Below are positions 18,430-26,178 of a DNA stretch of 64,000 nucleotides, piece by piece. Numbering within the stretch: position 1 is the first letter of the stretch; every line of letters starts with the position of its first letter. The DNA is from Melastoma dodecandrum (Eukaryota; Streptophyta; Magnoliopsida; Myrtales; Melastomataceae), in the NCBI GenBank assembly GCA_029817715.1, contig JARUPY010000091.1, positions 2,556,501 through 2,620,500 on the forward strand. The letters run 5' to 3'. A program made the translations under genes and the position numbers. Under the pieces are notes generated by a model. The model did no database searches. It was not told the DNA's origin and worked only from the letters and a program-made list of their open reading frames with translations.

Positions 18430-19617
18430 CTACCCCATCCGCCCACGGTTCAGGATGCCGGCGGGATCGAAGCTCGCCTTGATGCGCCGCGACAGCGCGG
18501 CGAGCGGCGCCGGCTGCGGCTGAAACACCGGCGTCGCGGCACGGACCGCCTCGTCGGCGCGGACCAGCGTCGCGTGGCCGCCGAGACGGCCCAGCGGCTC
18601 GCGCACCTTCGCCGCGTGCGGCTCCCGATCCGCGAGCGCCAGCCAGATCAGGCCGCCGGCCCAATCGTAATACCAGCGGGTCAGCGGCACCCCTGCGGCG
18701 CGGACCGCGGCGACGAAGGCGGCGCCGGCAGAGGGGGCCGTCGAGACGCGCCACACCGGGCCCGCGACGTCCGCCACCGGTGCGGCATCGCGCAGCCCCG
18801 CCCACAGCCGGCGCGAGGCGGCGGCGCCGAGATCGTCGACCCGCCCGCGCGGGCCGAAATGCGCGACGAGATCCTCGAAGCGCTTGTCGACCGACACCGC
18901 CGGACCCTCGAGCCGCAGCGCCAGGCAGCAGCCGGGCGCGAGATCGGCCCAGGCGCCGTCGGGGAGGCAGGCGTAGCTCGACGTCTCGAAGGAAAGACCG
19001 GACGCCTCGCGCAGCGCGGCGCAGGCCGCCGCCTCGTCGAGGCCGAACAGCAGGAAGGTGCGCTCGGTCTCTGACTTCGGCAGCACCTTGATGGTCACCT
19101 CGGTCATCACCGCGAGCGTGCCGTGCGAGCCGGCCATCAGCTTGGAGAGATCGTAGCCGGTGACGTTCTTCATCACCTGGCCGCCCGACTTGAAGATGTC
19201 GCCGCGCCCCGACACGGCGCGGAAGCCGAGCACGTGGTCGCGCGCCGCGCCGGCCTTGATGCGCCGCGGCCCGCTGGCATTCACCGCCACGGCGCCGCCG
19301 AGCGTGCCGGTCCGGTTGCCGCGCCACAGCGTGCCGGGGTTCATCGGCTCGAAGGCGAGCTCCTGGTTGTGCGCGTCGAGCAGCGCCGCGATCTCGTCGA
19401 GCGGCGTCGCCGGCTTGGCGCGCAGCACCAGCTCGGTCGGCTCGTAGAGGTCGACGCCGGTCAGCGCCGACAGGTCGAGCTGCGTGCTCGCCTCGACGGC
19501 ATGGCCGAACCCGCGCTTGGACCCGTGCCCCAGAACCTCCAGCGGCGTCTCCGAGAGCAAGGCGGATTGGACGGCGGCGAGAACCTCGTCCTCGTCGCGC
19601 GGCTTGATGATATCCAT
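18430..19617 (-). CDS. glcE: Glycolate oxidase FAD-binding subunit GlcE
   Basis: The 395-residue protein has the PCMH-type FAD-binding domain in its first half (LEVLGHGSKRGFG, then GTLWRGNRTGTLGGAVAVNASGPRR and GGQVMKNVTGYDLSKLMAGSHGTLAVMTEVTIKVLP), typical of GlcE, and ends ASFDPAGILNRGRMG. GlcE works with GlcD and GlcF to oxidise glycolate to glyoxylate. Neither partner is in the neighbouring genes, so the operon is split or only the end of it is here on the minus strand; upstream is the divergent rsmJ. Confidence 0.92.
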   Translation of the reverse strand: MDIIKPRDEDEVLAAVQSALLSETPLEVLGHGSKRGFGHAVEASTQLDLSALTGVDLYEPTELVLRAKPATPLDEIAALLDAHNQELAFEPMNPGTLWRGNRTGTLGGAVAVNASGPRRIKAGAARDHVLGFRAVSGRGDIFKSGGQVMKNVTGYDLSKLMAGSHGTLAVMTEVTIKVLPKSETERTFLLFGLDEAAACAALREASGLSFETSSYACLPDGAWADLAPGCCLALRLEGPAVSVDKRFEDLVAHFGPRGRVDDLGAAASRRLWAGLRDAAPVADVAGPVWRVSTAPSAGAAFVAAVRAAGVPLTRWYYDWAGGLIWLALADREPHAAKVREPLGRLGGHATLVRADEAVRAATPVFQPQPAPLAALSRRIKASFDPAGILNRGRMG

Positions 19618-19676
19618 GGCCGCGTGAAAGCGCGCCGCGTGCGCGAAGGCAAGGGTATCGAACGACGTGCACAGGA

Positions 19677-20342
19677 ATGACTGAGCTGCGCACGCAGCGG
19701 CGCTTCGATCCGCCGCGGGACGACCCGCCGGTGGTCGACTTTCTCGGCGGCGCGGTCGGCCATCGCCACCGCTCGGGCGCCGGCCGCGGCCACGCGCTGG
19801 TCCGCGCGGTGGGGCTGAAGCCGTCGAAGCCGCTGCACGTCCTCGACGCGACGGCCGGCCTCGGGCGCGACGCCTTCCTGCTGGCGTCGCTCGGCGCCGA
19901 CGTGACGCTGGTCGAGCGCGCGCCGCCCGTGCAGGCGGCGCTCGCCGCCGCGCTCGCCGCGCTGGCCGCGGCCGGTCCCGAGCATGCCGCGATCGCCGCC
20001 CGGATGACGCTCGTCACCGGCGACGCGCGAAAGATGCTGCCGGAGCTTGCGGCCGACGTGGTGACGGTCGATCCGATGCATCCGGCGCGGCTCGGGTCGG
20101 CGCTGGTCAAGGCGGAGATGCGGCGGCTGCGCGCCCTCGTCGGCGACGATCCCGATTCGGCCGAGCTGATCGCCGCGGCGCTCGCGTCGCCCGCGGCCCG
20201 AGTCGTCGTCAAATGGCCGCTGCGGGCGCCTCTGCCAGCGAGCGTGCCCACGCCGTCGCACAGCCTTCAGGGCAAGACCGTCCGCTACGACGTCTTCGTG
20301 CGGCCCGGCGGCTTGCGGGCTGGCGTCAGGCAGTCGGGCTAG
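19677..20342 (+). CDS. rsmJ: 16S rRNA m2G1516 methyltransferase RsmJ-like
   Basis: The 221-residue protein matches RsmJ: VLDATAGLGRDAFLLASLGADVTLVER is the SAM motif, VDPMHPARLGSALVKAEMRRL the catalytic DPM(H/F)P segment, and ARVVVKWPLRAP the strand that follows. RsmJ methylates N2 of a helix-45 guanine in the 30S subunit. It is divergent from glcE with 59 bases between. Its stop codon overlaps that of a convergent 33-codon gene. Confidence 0.88.
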   Translation: MTELRTQRRFDPPRDDPPVVDFLGGAVGHRHRSGAGRGHALVRAVGLKPSKPLHVLDATAGLGRDAFLLASLGADVTLVERAPPVQAALAAALAALAAAGPEHAAIAARMTLVTGDARKMLPELAADVVTVDPMHPARLGSALVKAEMRRLRALVGDDPDSAELIAAALASPAARVVVKWPLRAPLPASVPTPSHSLQGKTVRYDVFVRPGGLRAGVRQSG

Positions 20343-20440
20343 GCGTGCGAGCCGGGGCTGCGCGCGCGCAGCACGGAGACGACGCAGATCGCGCCGAGCA
20401 GCATGCCCGCGAGGCCGATGGCGAGCTGGCCGATGTCCAT
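20339..20440 (-). CDS. 33-residue single-span membrane protein
   Basis: A short gene with ATG at 20440 and a strong GGGGGA five bases upstream. The product starts MDIGQLAIGLAGMLLGAICV and continues with two valines, then LRARSPGSHA: one hydrophobic segment (about residues 4-24) followed by a positively charged tail. The stop overlaps that of rsmJ tail to tail. Function unknown; the ribosome site and clean hydrophobic pattern support a real small protein. Confidence 0.6.
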   Translation of the reverse strand: MDIGQLAIGLAGMLLGAICVVSVLRARSPGSHA

Positions 20441-20549
20441 GGATGTCCCCCGTTGGTTTCTTGATCCCGCCGAGCTTTAGCGGCCCGCGGCGCGGCTGGC
20501 GAGCCTGAGCCCTTGCGATGCGGGCGCCCGCGCCGCAAAGCTTCGTGCC

Positions 20550-21320
20550 GTGACACATCCCACCAGCCCGGCCGTCGAGATCGTCGCGGCAGAGAAGACG
20601 TTTGCCGACGGCACGCGGGCGCTGGCGCCGACCGATCTCGCGGTCGCGTCCGGCGAGCTCGTCGCGATCATCGGCCCGTCGGGCTGCGGCAAGAGCACGC
20701 TTCTGCGGATGATCGCCGGGCTGGAGGCGCCGACGGGCGGCCGCATCGCGCTGTGGGGCGGCGGCGCGGCGCGCAAGCTCGCCTTCGTCTTCCAGGATCC
20801 GACGCTGATGCCGTGGGCGCGCGCCGCGGCCAACGTGCGCCTGCCGCTCGATCTCGCCGGCGTGCCGCGGGCCGAGGCCGACGCCAGAGCCGCCGCGGCG
20901 CTCGCCCGCGTCGGCCTCGCCGAGAAGGCCGGCGCCTATCCGCGCGAGCTCTCCGGCGGCATGCGCATGCGCGTGTCGATCGCCCGCGCGATGGTCACAG
21001 AGCCGGACCTTCTGCTGCTCGACGAGCCGTTCGGCGCACTCGACGAGATCACCCGGAACCGCCTCGATGCCGATCTCGCCGCGCTCTGGTGGCAGCGGCG
21101 CTTCGCGGCGGTGCTCGTCACGCACTCCATCACCGAGGCGGCGTTTTTGGCGACGCGCATCGTCGTCATGGCGGCGCGCCCCGGCCGCGTCGTCCGTGTG
21201 ATCTCGAACGATACGGCGTTGCCCCGCGACGGCGCCTTTCGCGCCAGCCAACCGTTTGCGGAGACGTGCAAGACGCTGTCGCTCGCGCTCGCCGAGGCGT
21301 CCGAGGGTGCAGACGCATGA
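20550..21320 (+). CDS. ABC transporter ATPase, nitrate/sulfonate/taurine type
   Basis: The 256-residue ATPase starts at GTG. Walker A is GPSGCGKST, the Q loop VFQDPTLMPWARA, the signature LSGGMRMRVSIARA, Walker B LLLLDEPFGALDE and the H loop VTHSITEA. FQDPTLMPWA is characteristic of the SsuB/TauB/NrtD group. Its stop overlaps the permease start (ATGA). No substrate-binding protein gene is next to it, so the substrate remains open; a cyanase gene 4 kb away is a weak hint only. Confidence 0.92.
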   Translation: MTHPTSPAVEIVAAEKTFADGTRALAPTDLAVASGELVAIIGPSGCGKSTLLRMIAGLEAPTGGRIALWGGGAARKLAFVFQDPTLMPWARAAANVRLPLDLAGVPRAEADARAAAALARVGLAEKAGAYPRELSGGMRMRVSIARAMVTEPDLLLLDEPFGALDEITRNRLDADLAALWWQRRFAAVLVTHSITEAAFLATRIVVMAARPGRVVRVISNDTALPRDGAFRASQPFAETCKTLSLALAEASEGADA

Positions 21321-22084
21321 GCCGCATCGCGCCGCCGCTCGTCACCGGCCTCGTCGTGCTCGCGGCGTGGGAAGCGCTCTGCCGCGCCTATGCGGTGCCG
21401 CCCTACATCTTCCCGATGCCGAGCGCCATCGCGCTCGAGCTGTGGCGCGACGCGCCGCAGCTCCTTCGCGCGCTGACGGCGACGATCGCGGTGACCTTCG
21501 CGGCCTTCGCGCTCTCCGTCGCGCTCGGCACGCTCGCGGCGTTCCTCTTCGTGCAGAGCCGGGCGATCGAGCGCAGCCTGTTCCCCTACGCGGTGATGCT
21601 GCAGGTGACGCCCATCGTCGCGATCGCGCCGCTCATCGTGATCCTGGTCAAGAACACGCAGGCGGCGCTGGTGATCTGCGCGACGGTGGTCGCGGTGTTC
21701 CCGATCATCGCCAACACGACGGCCGGGCTGCGCAGCGTCGATCCGGGCCTGCGCGATCTCTTCCGGCTCGAGAAGGCGAGCCGGCTGCAGACGCTGATGC
21801 GCCTGCGCATCCCCTCTGCGCTGCCGTTCTTCTTCGCGGGCTTACGGATCTCGAGCGGGCTGGCGCTGATCGGCGCGGTCGTCGCGGAATTCGTCGCCGG
21901 TACCGGCGGCCGCAACTCGGGGCTTGCGAGCGTCATCCTGCAGGCGAGCTACGACACAGACATCCCGCGCATGTTCGCGGCGCTGGTGCTCATCACGCTG
22001 GCCGGCGTCGCACTGTTCCTGGCGATGGCGGGGGCGGAGAGGCTGGCGCTCGGCACGTGGCACGCCCCCGACCCGCGCGATTGA
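21317..22084 (+). CDS. ABC transporter permease, nitrate/sulfonate/taurine type
   Basis: The 255-residue integral membrane protein is of the BPD_transp_1 (SsuC/TauC) type, with about six helices. The EAA loop appears as LFRLEKASRLQTLMRLRIPSALPFFFAGLRIS, which contacts the ATPase encoded immediately upstream (4-base overlap). VVAEFVAGTGG is typical of this subgroup. The pair forms an importer if supplied with a binding protein from elsewhere. Confidence 0.92.
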   Translation: MSRIAPPLVTGLVVLAAWEALCRAYAVPPYIFPMPSAIALELWRDAPQLLRALTATIAVTFAAFALSVALGTLAAFLFVQSRAIERSLFPYAVMLQVTPIVAIAPLIVILVKNTQAALVICATVVAVFPIIANTTAGLRSVDPGLRDLFRLEKASRLQTLMRLRIPSALPFFFAGLRISSGLALIGAVVAEFVAGTGGRNSGLASVILQASYDTDIPRMFAALVLITLAGVALFLAMAGAERLALGTWHAPDPRD

Positions 22085-22133
22085 TTCCCGCTTAGGTTGT
22101 GCTAGCGTGGCGCGATCGGACGAGGCGCACACC

Positions 22134-22571
22134 ATGGCCAACCCGCTCATCGGCAGCTGGACGCTCACGGGCTGGTCGCGCCACGCGGACGGGCTGCCTG
22201 TCGCCTATCCGCTCGGGCCCGATGCCGTCGGCCTCCTCATCTACGCGCCGGACGGGCGTATGGCGGTGCAGATGGCGTCGGCGCATCGCGCCGTGATCGG
22301 CGGCACCGACCCGCTCGGCGGCCCGGAGGCGGCGCGCGCCGCGGCCTATGCGGGCTGCCTCGCCTATTTCGGCACCTACTCGATCGAGGGCACGACGGTG
22401 ACGCACCGGATCGCGGCGTCGCTGTTTCCGGATTGGACCGGCGCGGCGCAGGCGCGTCCGTTCACGCTCGACGGCGACCGGCTCGTGCTGCGCACGCCGC
22501 CGGCGATGGTCGACGGCCGCACCACCGTCAACGAGATGGCGTGGCGGCGCGCCGCGACGCCGGCCGCCTAG
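22134..22571 (+). CDS. Lipocalin-like domain protein
   Basis: The 145-residue soluble protein matches the lipocalin-like_5 family: LIGSWTLTGWSRHADG, then GLLIYAPDGRMAVQM and AYFGTYSIEGTTVTHRI, ending in LVLRTPPAMVDGRTT. No signal peptide is seen, so it is probably cytoplasmic. The family may bind small ligands or serve in biosynthetic pathways; no specific role can be assigned. It follows the ABC pair by 49 bases and could share its transcript. Confidence 0.82.
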   Translation: MANPLIGSWTLTGWSRHADGLPVAYPLGPDAVGLLIYAPDGRMAVQMASAHRAVIGGTDPLGGPEAARAAAYAGCLAYFGTYSIEGTTVTHRIAASLFPDWTGAAQARPFTLDGDRLVLRTPPAMVDGRTTVNEMAWRRAATPAA

Positions 22572-22584
22572 CTGGTCACTCGGC

Positions 22585-23373
22585 TCAGAGCACCACGACC
22601 TTGGTGCCGACCGGGACGCGCTTGTAGAGGTCGACGACGTCGGCGTTCATCATGCGGATGCAGCCCGACGACACGGCCTGGCCGATCGTGTCCGGCTCGT
22701 TGGTGCCGTGGATGCGGAAGCCGGTGTCGCCCTTGCCGTTGTAGAGATACATGGCGCGGGCCCCGAGCGGGTTGTCGATGCCGCCTTCCATGTGCAGCGG
22801 CAGGTCCGGGCGGCGCTTCAGCATCTCGGGCGGCGGCGTCCACCCCGGCCATTCCGCCTTGCGCTGGACGTGCGCGATGCCGTGCCAGGCGAAACCCTGG
22901 CGGCCGACGCCGATCCCGTACTGCAGCGCGCGCCCGCCGCCCTCGACGAGATAGAGGTGGCGCGAGGCGGTGTCGATGACGATCGTGCCGGCCGCCTGCT
23001 TGGTCGGGTTCTCGACCTCCTGCATCGTGCGCATGTCGTTGGCGATCGTGCGGTCGCCGCCGCCGTAATCCTGGCCGGGATAGGCGGGCGCGCCCTGGTC
23101 GTAGCCGTAGCCGTCCTGGTCGTAGCCGCCGCGGTAGCGGCCGCCGCCGTAGCCTTGTCCGCGACGGTCGTCGGGGTACGACGCGGGTCCGCGCGGGGCG
23201 GGACCCTGCGGGCCGCCGTAGTAGGGATCGTAGCCGCCGGGGCCCTGCTGGTAGTAGTTCGGCGCGGAATCATAGTCGTAGCCGTAGCCGCGGTACTGCG
23301 CCGTCGCGGTGCCGGCGGCCGCGATCAGACCGACCAGAGAGACCGTGGCCGTCCAAACGATCCTGCGAGACAT
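22585..23373 (-). CDS. L,D-transpeptidase (YkuD/ErfK) with Tyr/Gly-rich linker
   Basis: The 262-residue exported protein has a signal peptide (cut after about TATA, residue 25), a long Y/G/D/P-rich low-complexity linker (26-110) and a C-terminal YkuD domain. The catalytic motif is HGTNEPDTIGQAVSSGCIRM with the cysteine nucleophile and upstream histidine. It would form 3-3 peptidoglycan cross-links or anchor envelope proteins. It is the downstream member of a tandem pair whose catalytic domains are nearly the same. Confidence 0.94.
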   Translation of the reverse strand: MSRRIVWTATVSLVGLIAAAGTATAQYRGYGYDYDSAPNYYQQGPGGYDPYYGGPQGPAPRGPASYPDDRRGQGYGGGRYRGGYDQDGYGYDQGAPAYPGQDYGGGDRTIANDMRTMQEVENPTKQAAGTIVIDTASRHLYLVEGGGRALQYGIGVGRQGFAWHGIAHVQRKAEWPGWTPPPEMLKRRPDLPLHMEGGIDNPLGARAMYLYNGKGDTGFRIHGTNEPDTIGQAVSSGCIRMMNADVVDLYKRVPVGTKVVVL

Positions 23374-23498
23374 GTTTCACCCACGCGCGGCCACGATGGC
23401 CAGCCTCGTGCTTCGGCAGAGAAAGCGGCGAAAGTGGGAGGCCGGCGCGGCCGTCGGCTGCAGCGCCCGCGTTTGCCGGCGGGTGTGGCGCCTGAGCG

Positions 23499-23530
23499 GC
23501 GGCGCCTCGCCACCATGGGCGAGGCGCCGC
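23499..23530 (-). terminator. 12-bp hairpin between the tandem YkuD genes
   Basis: Arms GCGGCGCCTCGC and GCGAGGCGCCGC pair perfectly around an 8-base loop, just after the stop of the upstream YkuD gene. There is no T run, so it is either a weak terminator or an mRNA-stabilising structure. Confidence 0.5.
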
Positions 23531-23562
23531 GCTTCAGGAGACCGCGGCGGGTGTCGGCCTCC

Positions 23563-24231
23563 TTAGAGGACGACGACCTTGGTGCCGACCTTGACGCGAT
23601 TGTAGAGGTCTTCGACGTCGGCGTTCATCATGCGGATGCAGCCGGAGGAGACCGCCTGGCCGATCGTATCCGGCTCGTTGGTGCCGTGGATGCGGAAGCC
23701 GGTGTCGCCCTTGCCGTTGTAGAGGTACATGGCGCGGGCGCCGAGCGGATTGCCGAGGCCGCCCTTCATGAAGTGCGGGATGTCGGGGCGGCGCGCGATC
23801 ATCTCCTTCGGCGGCGTCCAGTTCGGCCACTCGGCCTTGCGCGCGATATGCGCGTTGCCCGACCAGGTGAAGCCGTCGCGGCCGACGCCGATCGAGTAGC
23901 GCATCGCCATGCCGTCGCCCTGCGAGAGATAGAGCGCGCGGTCCTTGGTCGAGATGGTGATCGTGCCCGGCGCGGCGCCGGTCGGATCGGAGACGAGCGT
24001 GTGCGTCGTCATCGTCGAGGCTTGCGGCGCGAGATCGGTGTCGCCGGTGACGGCGACGGAGCGGCCCGTCTGCAGGGGCTGGTCGCCCTGCGGGGCGTAG
24101 GCCTGGTAGGCCGGCGCCTGCGGCTGCGGCATCAGGAAGTCGAACAGGCCGGCGGCGGACGCCGAGCCGGCGAAGGCGAACGAAAGCACAGCGGCAGCAA
24201 CGCCGCTCTTCAACGCAAACTGGATTTTCAT
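23563..24231 (-). CDS. L,D-transpeptidase (YkuD/ErfK)
   Basis: The 222-residue protein has a signal peptide (about 1-26, ending SASA), a short linker and a YkuD domain with GARAMYLYNGKGDTGFRIH and the HGTNEPDTIGQAVSSGCIRM active-site motif. It lacks the Tyr/Gly-rich linker of its neighbour, so the pair probably arose by duplication followed by linker change. Acts in the periplasm on peptidoglycan tetrapeptides. Confidence 0.94.
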   Translation of the reverse strand: MKIQFALKSGVAAAVLSFAFAGSASAAGLFDFLMPQPQAPAYQAYAPQGDQPLQTGRSVAVTGDTDLAPQASTMTTHTLVSDPTGAAPGTITISTKDRALYLSQGDGMAMRYSIGVGRDGFTWSGNAHIARKAEWPNWTPPKEMIARRPDIPHFMKGGLGNPLGARAMYLYNGKGDTGFRIHGTNEPDTIGQAVSSGCIRMMNADVEDLYNRVKVGTKVVVL

Positions 24232-24349
24232 GATCCGACCCCTCGGAGGGCACCGTGCGCGGTGCCAGCAATGAAAGAATGCGCAAGCGGAGCCGTTCGT
24301 TCCGGCGCGGGGACACGCTCGCCTTCAAAATGTCGTCAAGGTTAACGGG

Positions 24350-25093
24350 CTAGCGGTCGACCAGCAGCCGGTAGCCGGCGCCGCGCACCGTCTGCAGGAA
24401 CAGCGGGTTCGCCGGGTCGGCCTCGATCTTGCGGCGCAGGCGGTTCACCTGGACGTCGATCGTGCGCTCGTTGCCGGCGCCGCCCTGCCCGGAGAGCGCC
24501 TCGCGCGAGACGGTGCCGCCGGCGTTCTGCGCCAGCAGCCGCAGCATCTCGCGCTCGCGCTCGGTGATGCGCACGACCTCGGCGCCCTCGCGCAGCTCGC
24601 CGCGCTCGATGTCGAAGGCGAAGGGGCCGAACTGCACCTGGCTCGGCAGCCCGCTGTCGACGGGGGTCCGCGCGCGACGCAGGATCGAGGCGATGCGCAG
24701 CGACAGCTCGCGCGGCTCGAACGGCTTGCCGAGGTAATCGTCGACGCCGATCTCGAAGCCGAGCACCCGCTCCTCGAACTCGGTCTTGGCGGTCAGCATC
24801 AGGATCGGGATCTGCGCGATCGGGCCGCTGTCGCCGCGCACCTTGGAGGCGAAGGTGAAGCCGTCCTCGCCCGGCATCATCACGTCGAGCACGATGAGGT
24901 CGAAGGAGATGTTGCGCATCGCCGTCGTCGCCTCGGCGGCGGTACCGGCGGTGGTGACGCGATAGCCTTCGGCGACGAGGAAGCGCCGCAGCAGCTCGCG
25001 GATGCGCCGATCGTCGTCGACGATCAGGAGGTGGGCGGCGTCGTCGGCGGGCGCGGGGCCGTCGCTCGTCTGCGACTGCTGGGCTTCGGTCAT
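24350..25093 (-). CDS. OmpR-family response regulator
   Basis: The 247-residue protein has a receiver domain (about 22-140: LLIVDDDRRIRELL, phosphorylation aspartate in DLIVLDVMMPGEDGF, lysine in YLGKPFEPREL) and a winged-helix DNA-binding domain (about 155-245: TEREREMLRLLAQNAG, RTIDVQVNRLRRKIEADP, IQTVRGAGYRL-like end). No sensor kinase gene is adjacent. In the same direction, the YkuD pair follows after 118 bases and could be a target, which is speculation. Confidence 0.94.
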   Translation of the reverse strand: MTEAQQSQTSDGPAPADDAAHLLIVDDDRRIRELLRRFLVAEGYRVTTAGTAAEATTAMRNISFDLIVLDVMMPGEDGFTFASKVRGDSGPIAQIPILMLTAKTEFEERVLGFEIGVDDYLGKPFEPRELSLRIASILRRARTPVDSGLPSQVQFGPFAFDIERGELREGAEVVRITEREREMLRLLAQNAGGTVSREALSGQGGAGNERTIDVQVNRLRRKIEADPANPLFLQTVRGAGYRLLVDR

Positions 25094-25164
25094 GGCAGGC
25101 GTGAATGTAGACGATGCGAGGCCGCAAGTCGCCCTTCTGCGTGAAGGATCGCACCGATCGTGTG

Positions 25165-25194
25165 GCCATGCTGGTCCTGCTGGACCAGCATGGC
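25165..25194. other. 13-bp perfect hairpin between cynS and the response regulator
   Basis: GCCATGCTGGTCC and GGACCAGCATGGC pair perfectly around TGCT. It lies 40-70 bases after the cynS stop. No T run follows on either strand; it could end the cynS transcript or serve as a protein-binding palindrome. Confidence 0.6.
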
Positions 25195-25232
25195 TTGGAG
25201 CAGCGGCGTCGGGCCGCCGACTGTCTCGCGGG

Positions 25233-25715
25233 CTACTCTTCCTTGTAGCCGAGCGCCTGATGGTTGCCGATCGTGCCGTAGTACTTGTACGGCAGGAACT
25301 TGCCCGACATCGTCATCTTGACGCGATCGCCCTTCGGATCGGGCAGGCGCTCCATCGCCAAGTCGAAGTCGATCGCCGACATGATGCCGTCGCCGAACTC
25401 CTCCTCGATCAGCGCCTTCCAGGCCGGGCCGTTGATCATCACCAGCTCGTAGAAGCGGTAGATCAGCGGATCGGTCGGCGGCATCGGCATGCCGCGCATC
25501 GGCACCTCGTTCAGCATCCGCGCCTCGACCTCGGAGAGGCCGAACAGCTCGGCCGCCTTGGCGGCCAGCGGCTTGGTCAGCTTCATCTGGCCGAGCAGCG
25601 CGCCGACGACCAGCACCTCCGACATGCCGCCGATTTCGGCGGCGATCTGCTTCCAGGTCCAGTTCTTCTCGCGCTTGATGTCGAGAATCTTCTCCGTGAG
25701 GTCCGCGCGCTTCAT
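25233..25715 (-). CDS. cynS: Cyanate hydratase (cyanase)
   Basis: The 160-residue enzyme converts cyanate and bicarbonate to ammonia and CO2. The N-terminal helical domain is followed by the catalytic domain with R87, E90 and S113 (RFYELVMINGPAWK, GDGIMSAIDF), equivalent to E. coli R96, E99 and S122. The ATG at 25715 has GGGAGGA five bases upstream. It allows cyanate detoxification and its use as nitrogen source. The usual cynR regulator and cynX transporter are not adjacent; it is divergent from the DUF1272 gene. Confidence 0.97.
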   Translation of the reverse strand: MKRADLTEKILDIKREKNWTWKQIAAEIGGMSEVLVVGALLGQMKLTKPLAAKAAELFGLSEVEARMLNEVPMRGMPMPPTDPLIYRFYELVMINGPAWKALIEEEFGDGIMSAIDFDLAMERLPDPKGDRVKMTMSGKFLPYKYYGTIGNHQALGYKEE

Positions 25716-25871
25716 TGTTCCTCCCATACCGTTCCGGGTCCGCTCGAGCGAGCAAGGGAAATGCCAGTGTCGCAAGCTTGTCGTGCGCAAGCGAAGGTCA
25801 CACGACGGGGCCGCTGCTCGACAAGGGCGCGTTCCGGCGGCAAGAGCCGCACCGACATTCCGGAGGACACA

Positions 25872-26168
25872 ATGGCGATTCTCGACCTCAGGCCGAACTG
25901 AGAGTGTTGCGAGAGAAACCTTCCGCCGACGTCGACCGAGGCGTTCATCTGCACGTTCGAGTGCACCTTTTGCCGTGATTGCGCGGAAGGCGTGCTCGCC
26001 GGCCATTGCCCGAACTGCCTCGGCAATCTCGTGTCGCGGCCGATCCGGCCGGCGGGCGGACCCACCGGCGGCCTGCGCAAGCACCCCGCCTCGCAGAAGC
26101 GCGTGCTGAAGGACGGCGGCTGCACGCAGGCGCCCGACATCGGCCGTGCCGGCGAGGTTTGGGCCTAA
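25872..26168 (+). pseudogene. DUF1272 zinc-ribbon-like gene with in-frame TGA at a conserved cysteine
   Basis: An ATG at 25872, with a perfect GGAGG five bases upstream, starts MAILDLRPN; codon 10 (25899-25901) is TGA. The frame then stays open for 88 codons to a TAA at 26166 and reads ECCERNLPP, then CTFECTFCRDC and CPNC, exactly the DUF1272 cysteine pattern. Family members have cysteine where the TGA stands (RPN-C-E-x-C). The gene is either freshly inactivated, misread in sequencing, or TGA is decoded (for example as selenocysteine). A weak CGCC/GGCG hairpin (25924-25943) lies downstream of the TGA; it is not a convincing SECIS. The gene ends 10 bases from convergent hflC. Confidence 0.75.
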
Positions 26169-26178
26169 ACCGTCGGCC

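Noticed and set aside
16160..20251. Very long minus-strand open frame over priA and glcE
   Set aside because: Overlaps priA and glcE in other frames, changes character along its length and has no recognisable domain.
25924..25943. Hairpin CGCC/GGCG after the TGA of the DUF1272 gene as a SECIS element
   Set aside because: Only four base pairs with a 12-base loop; distance fits a bacterial SECIS but the stem is too weak to claim.
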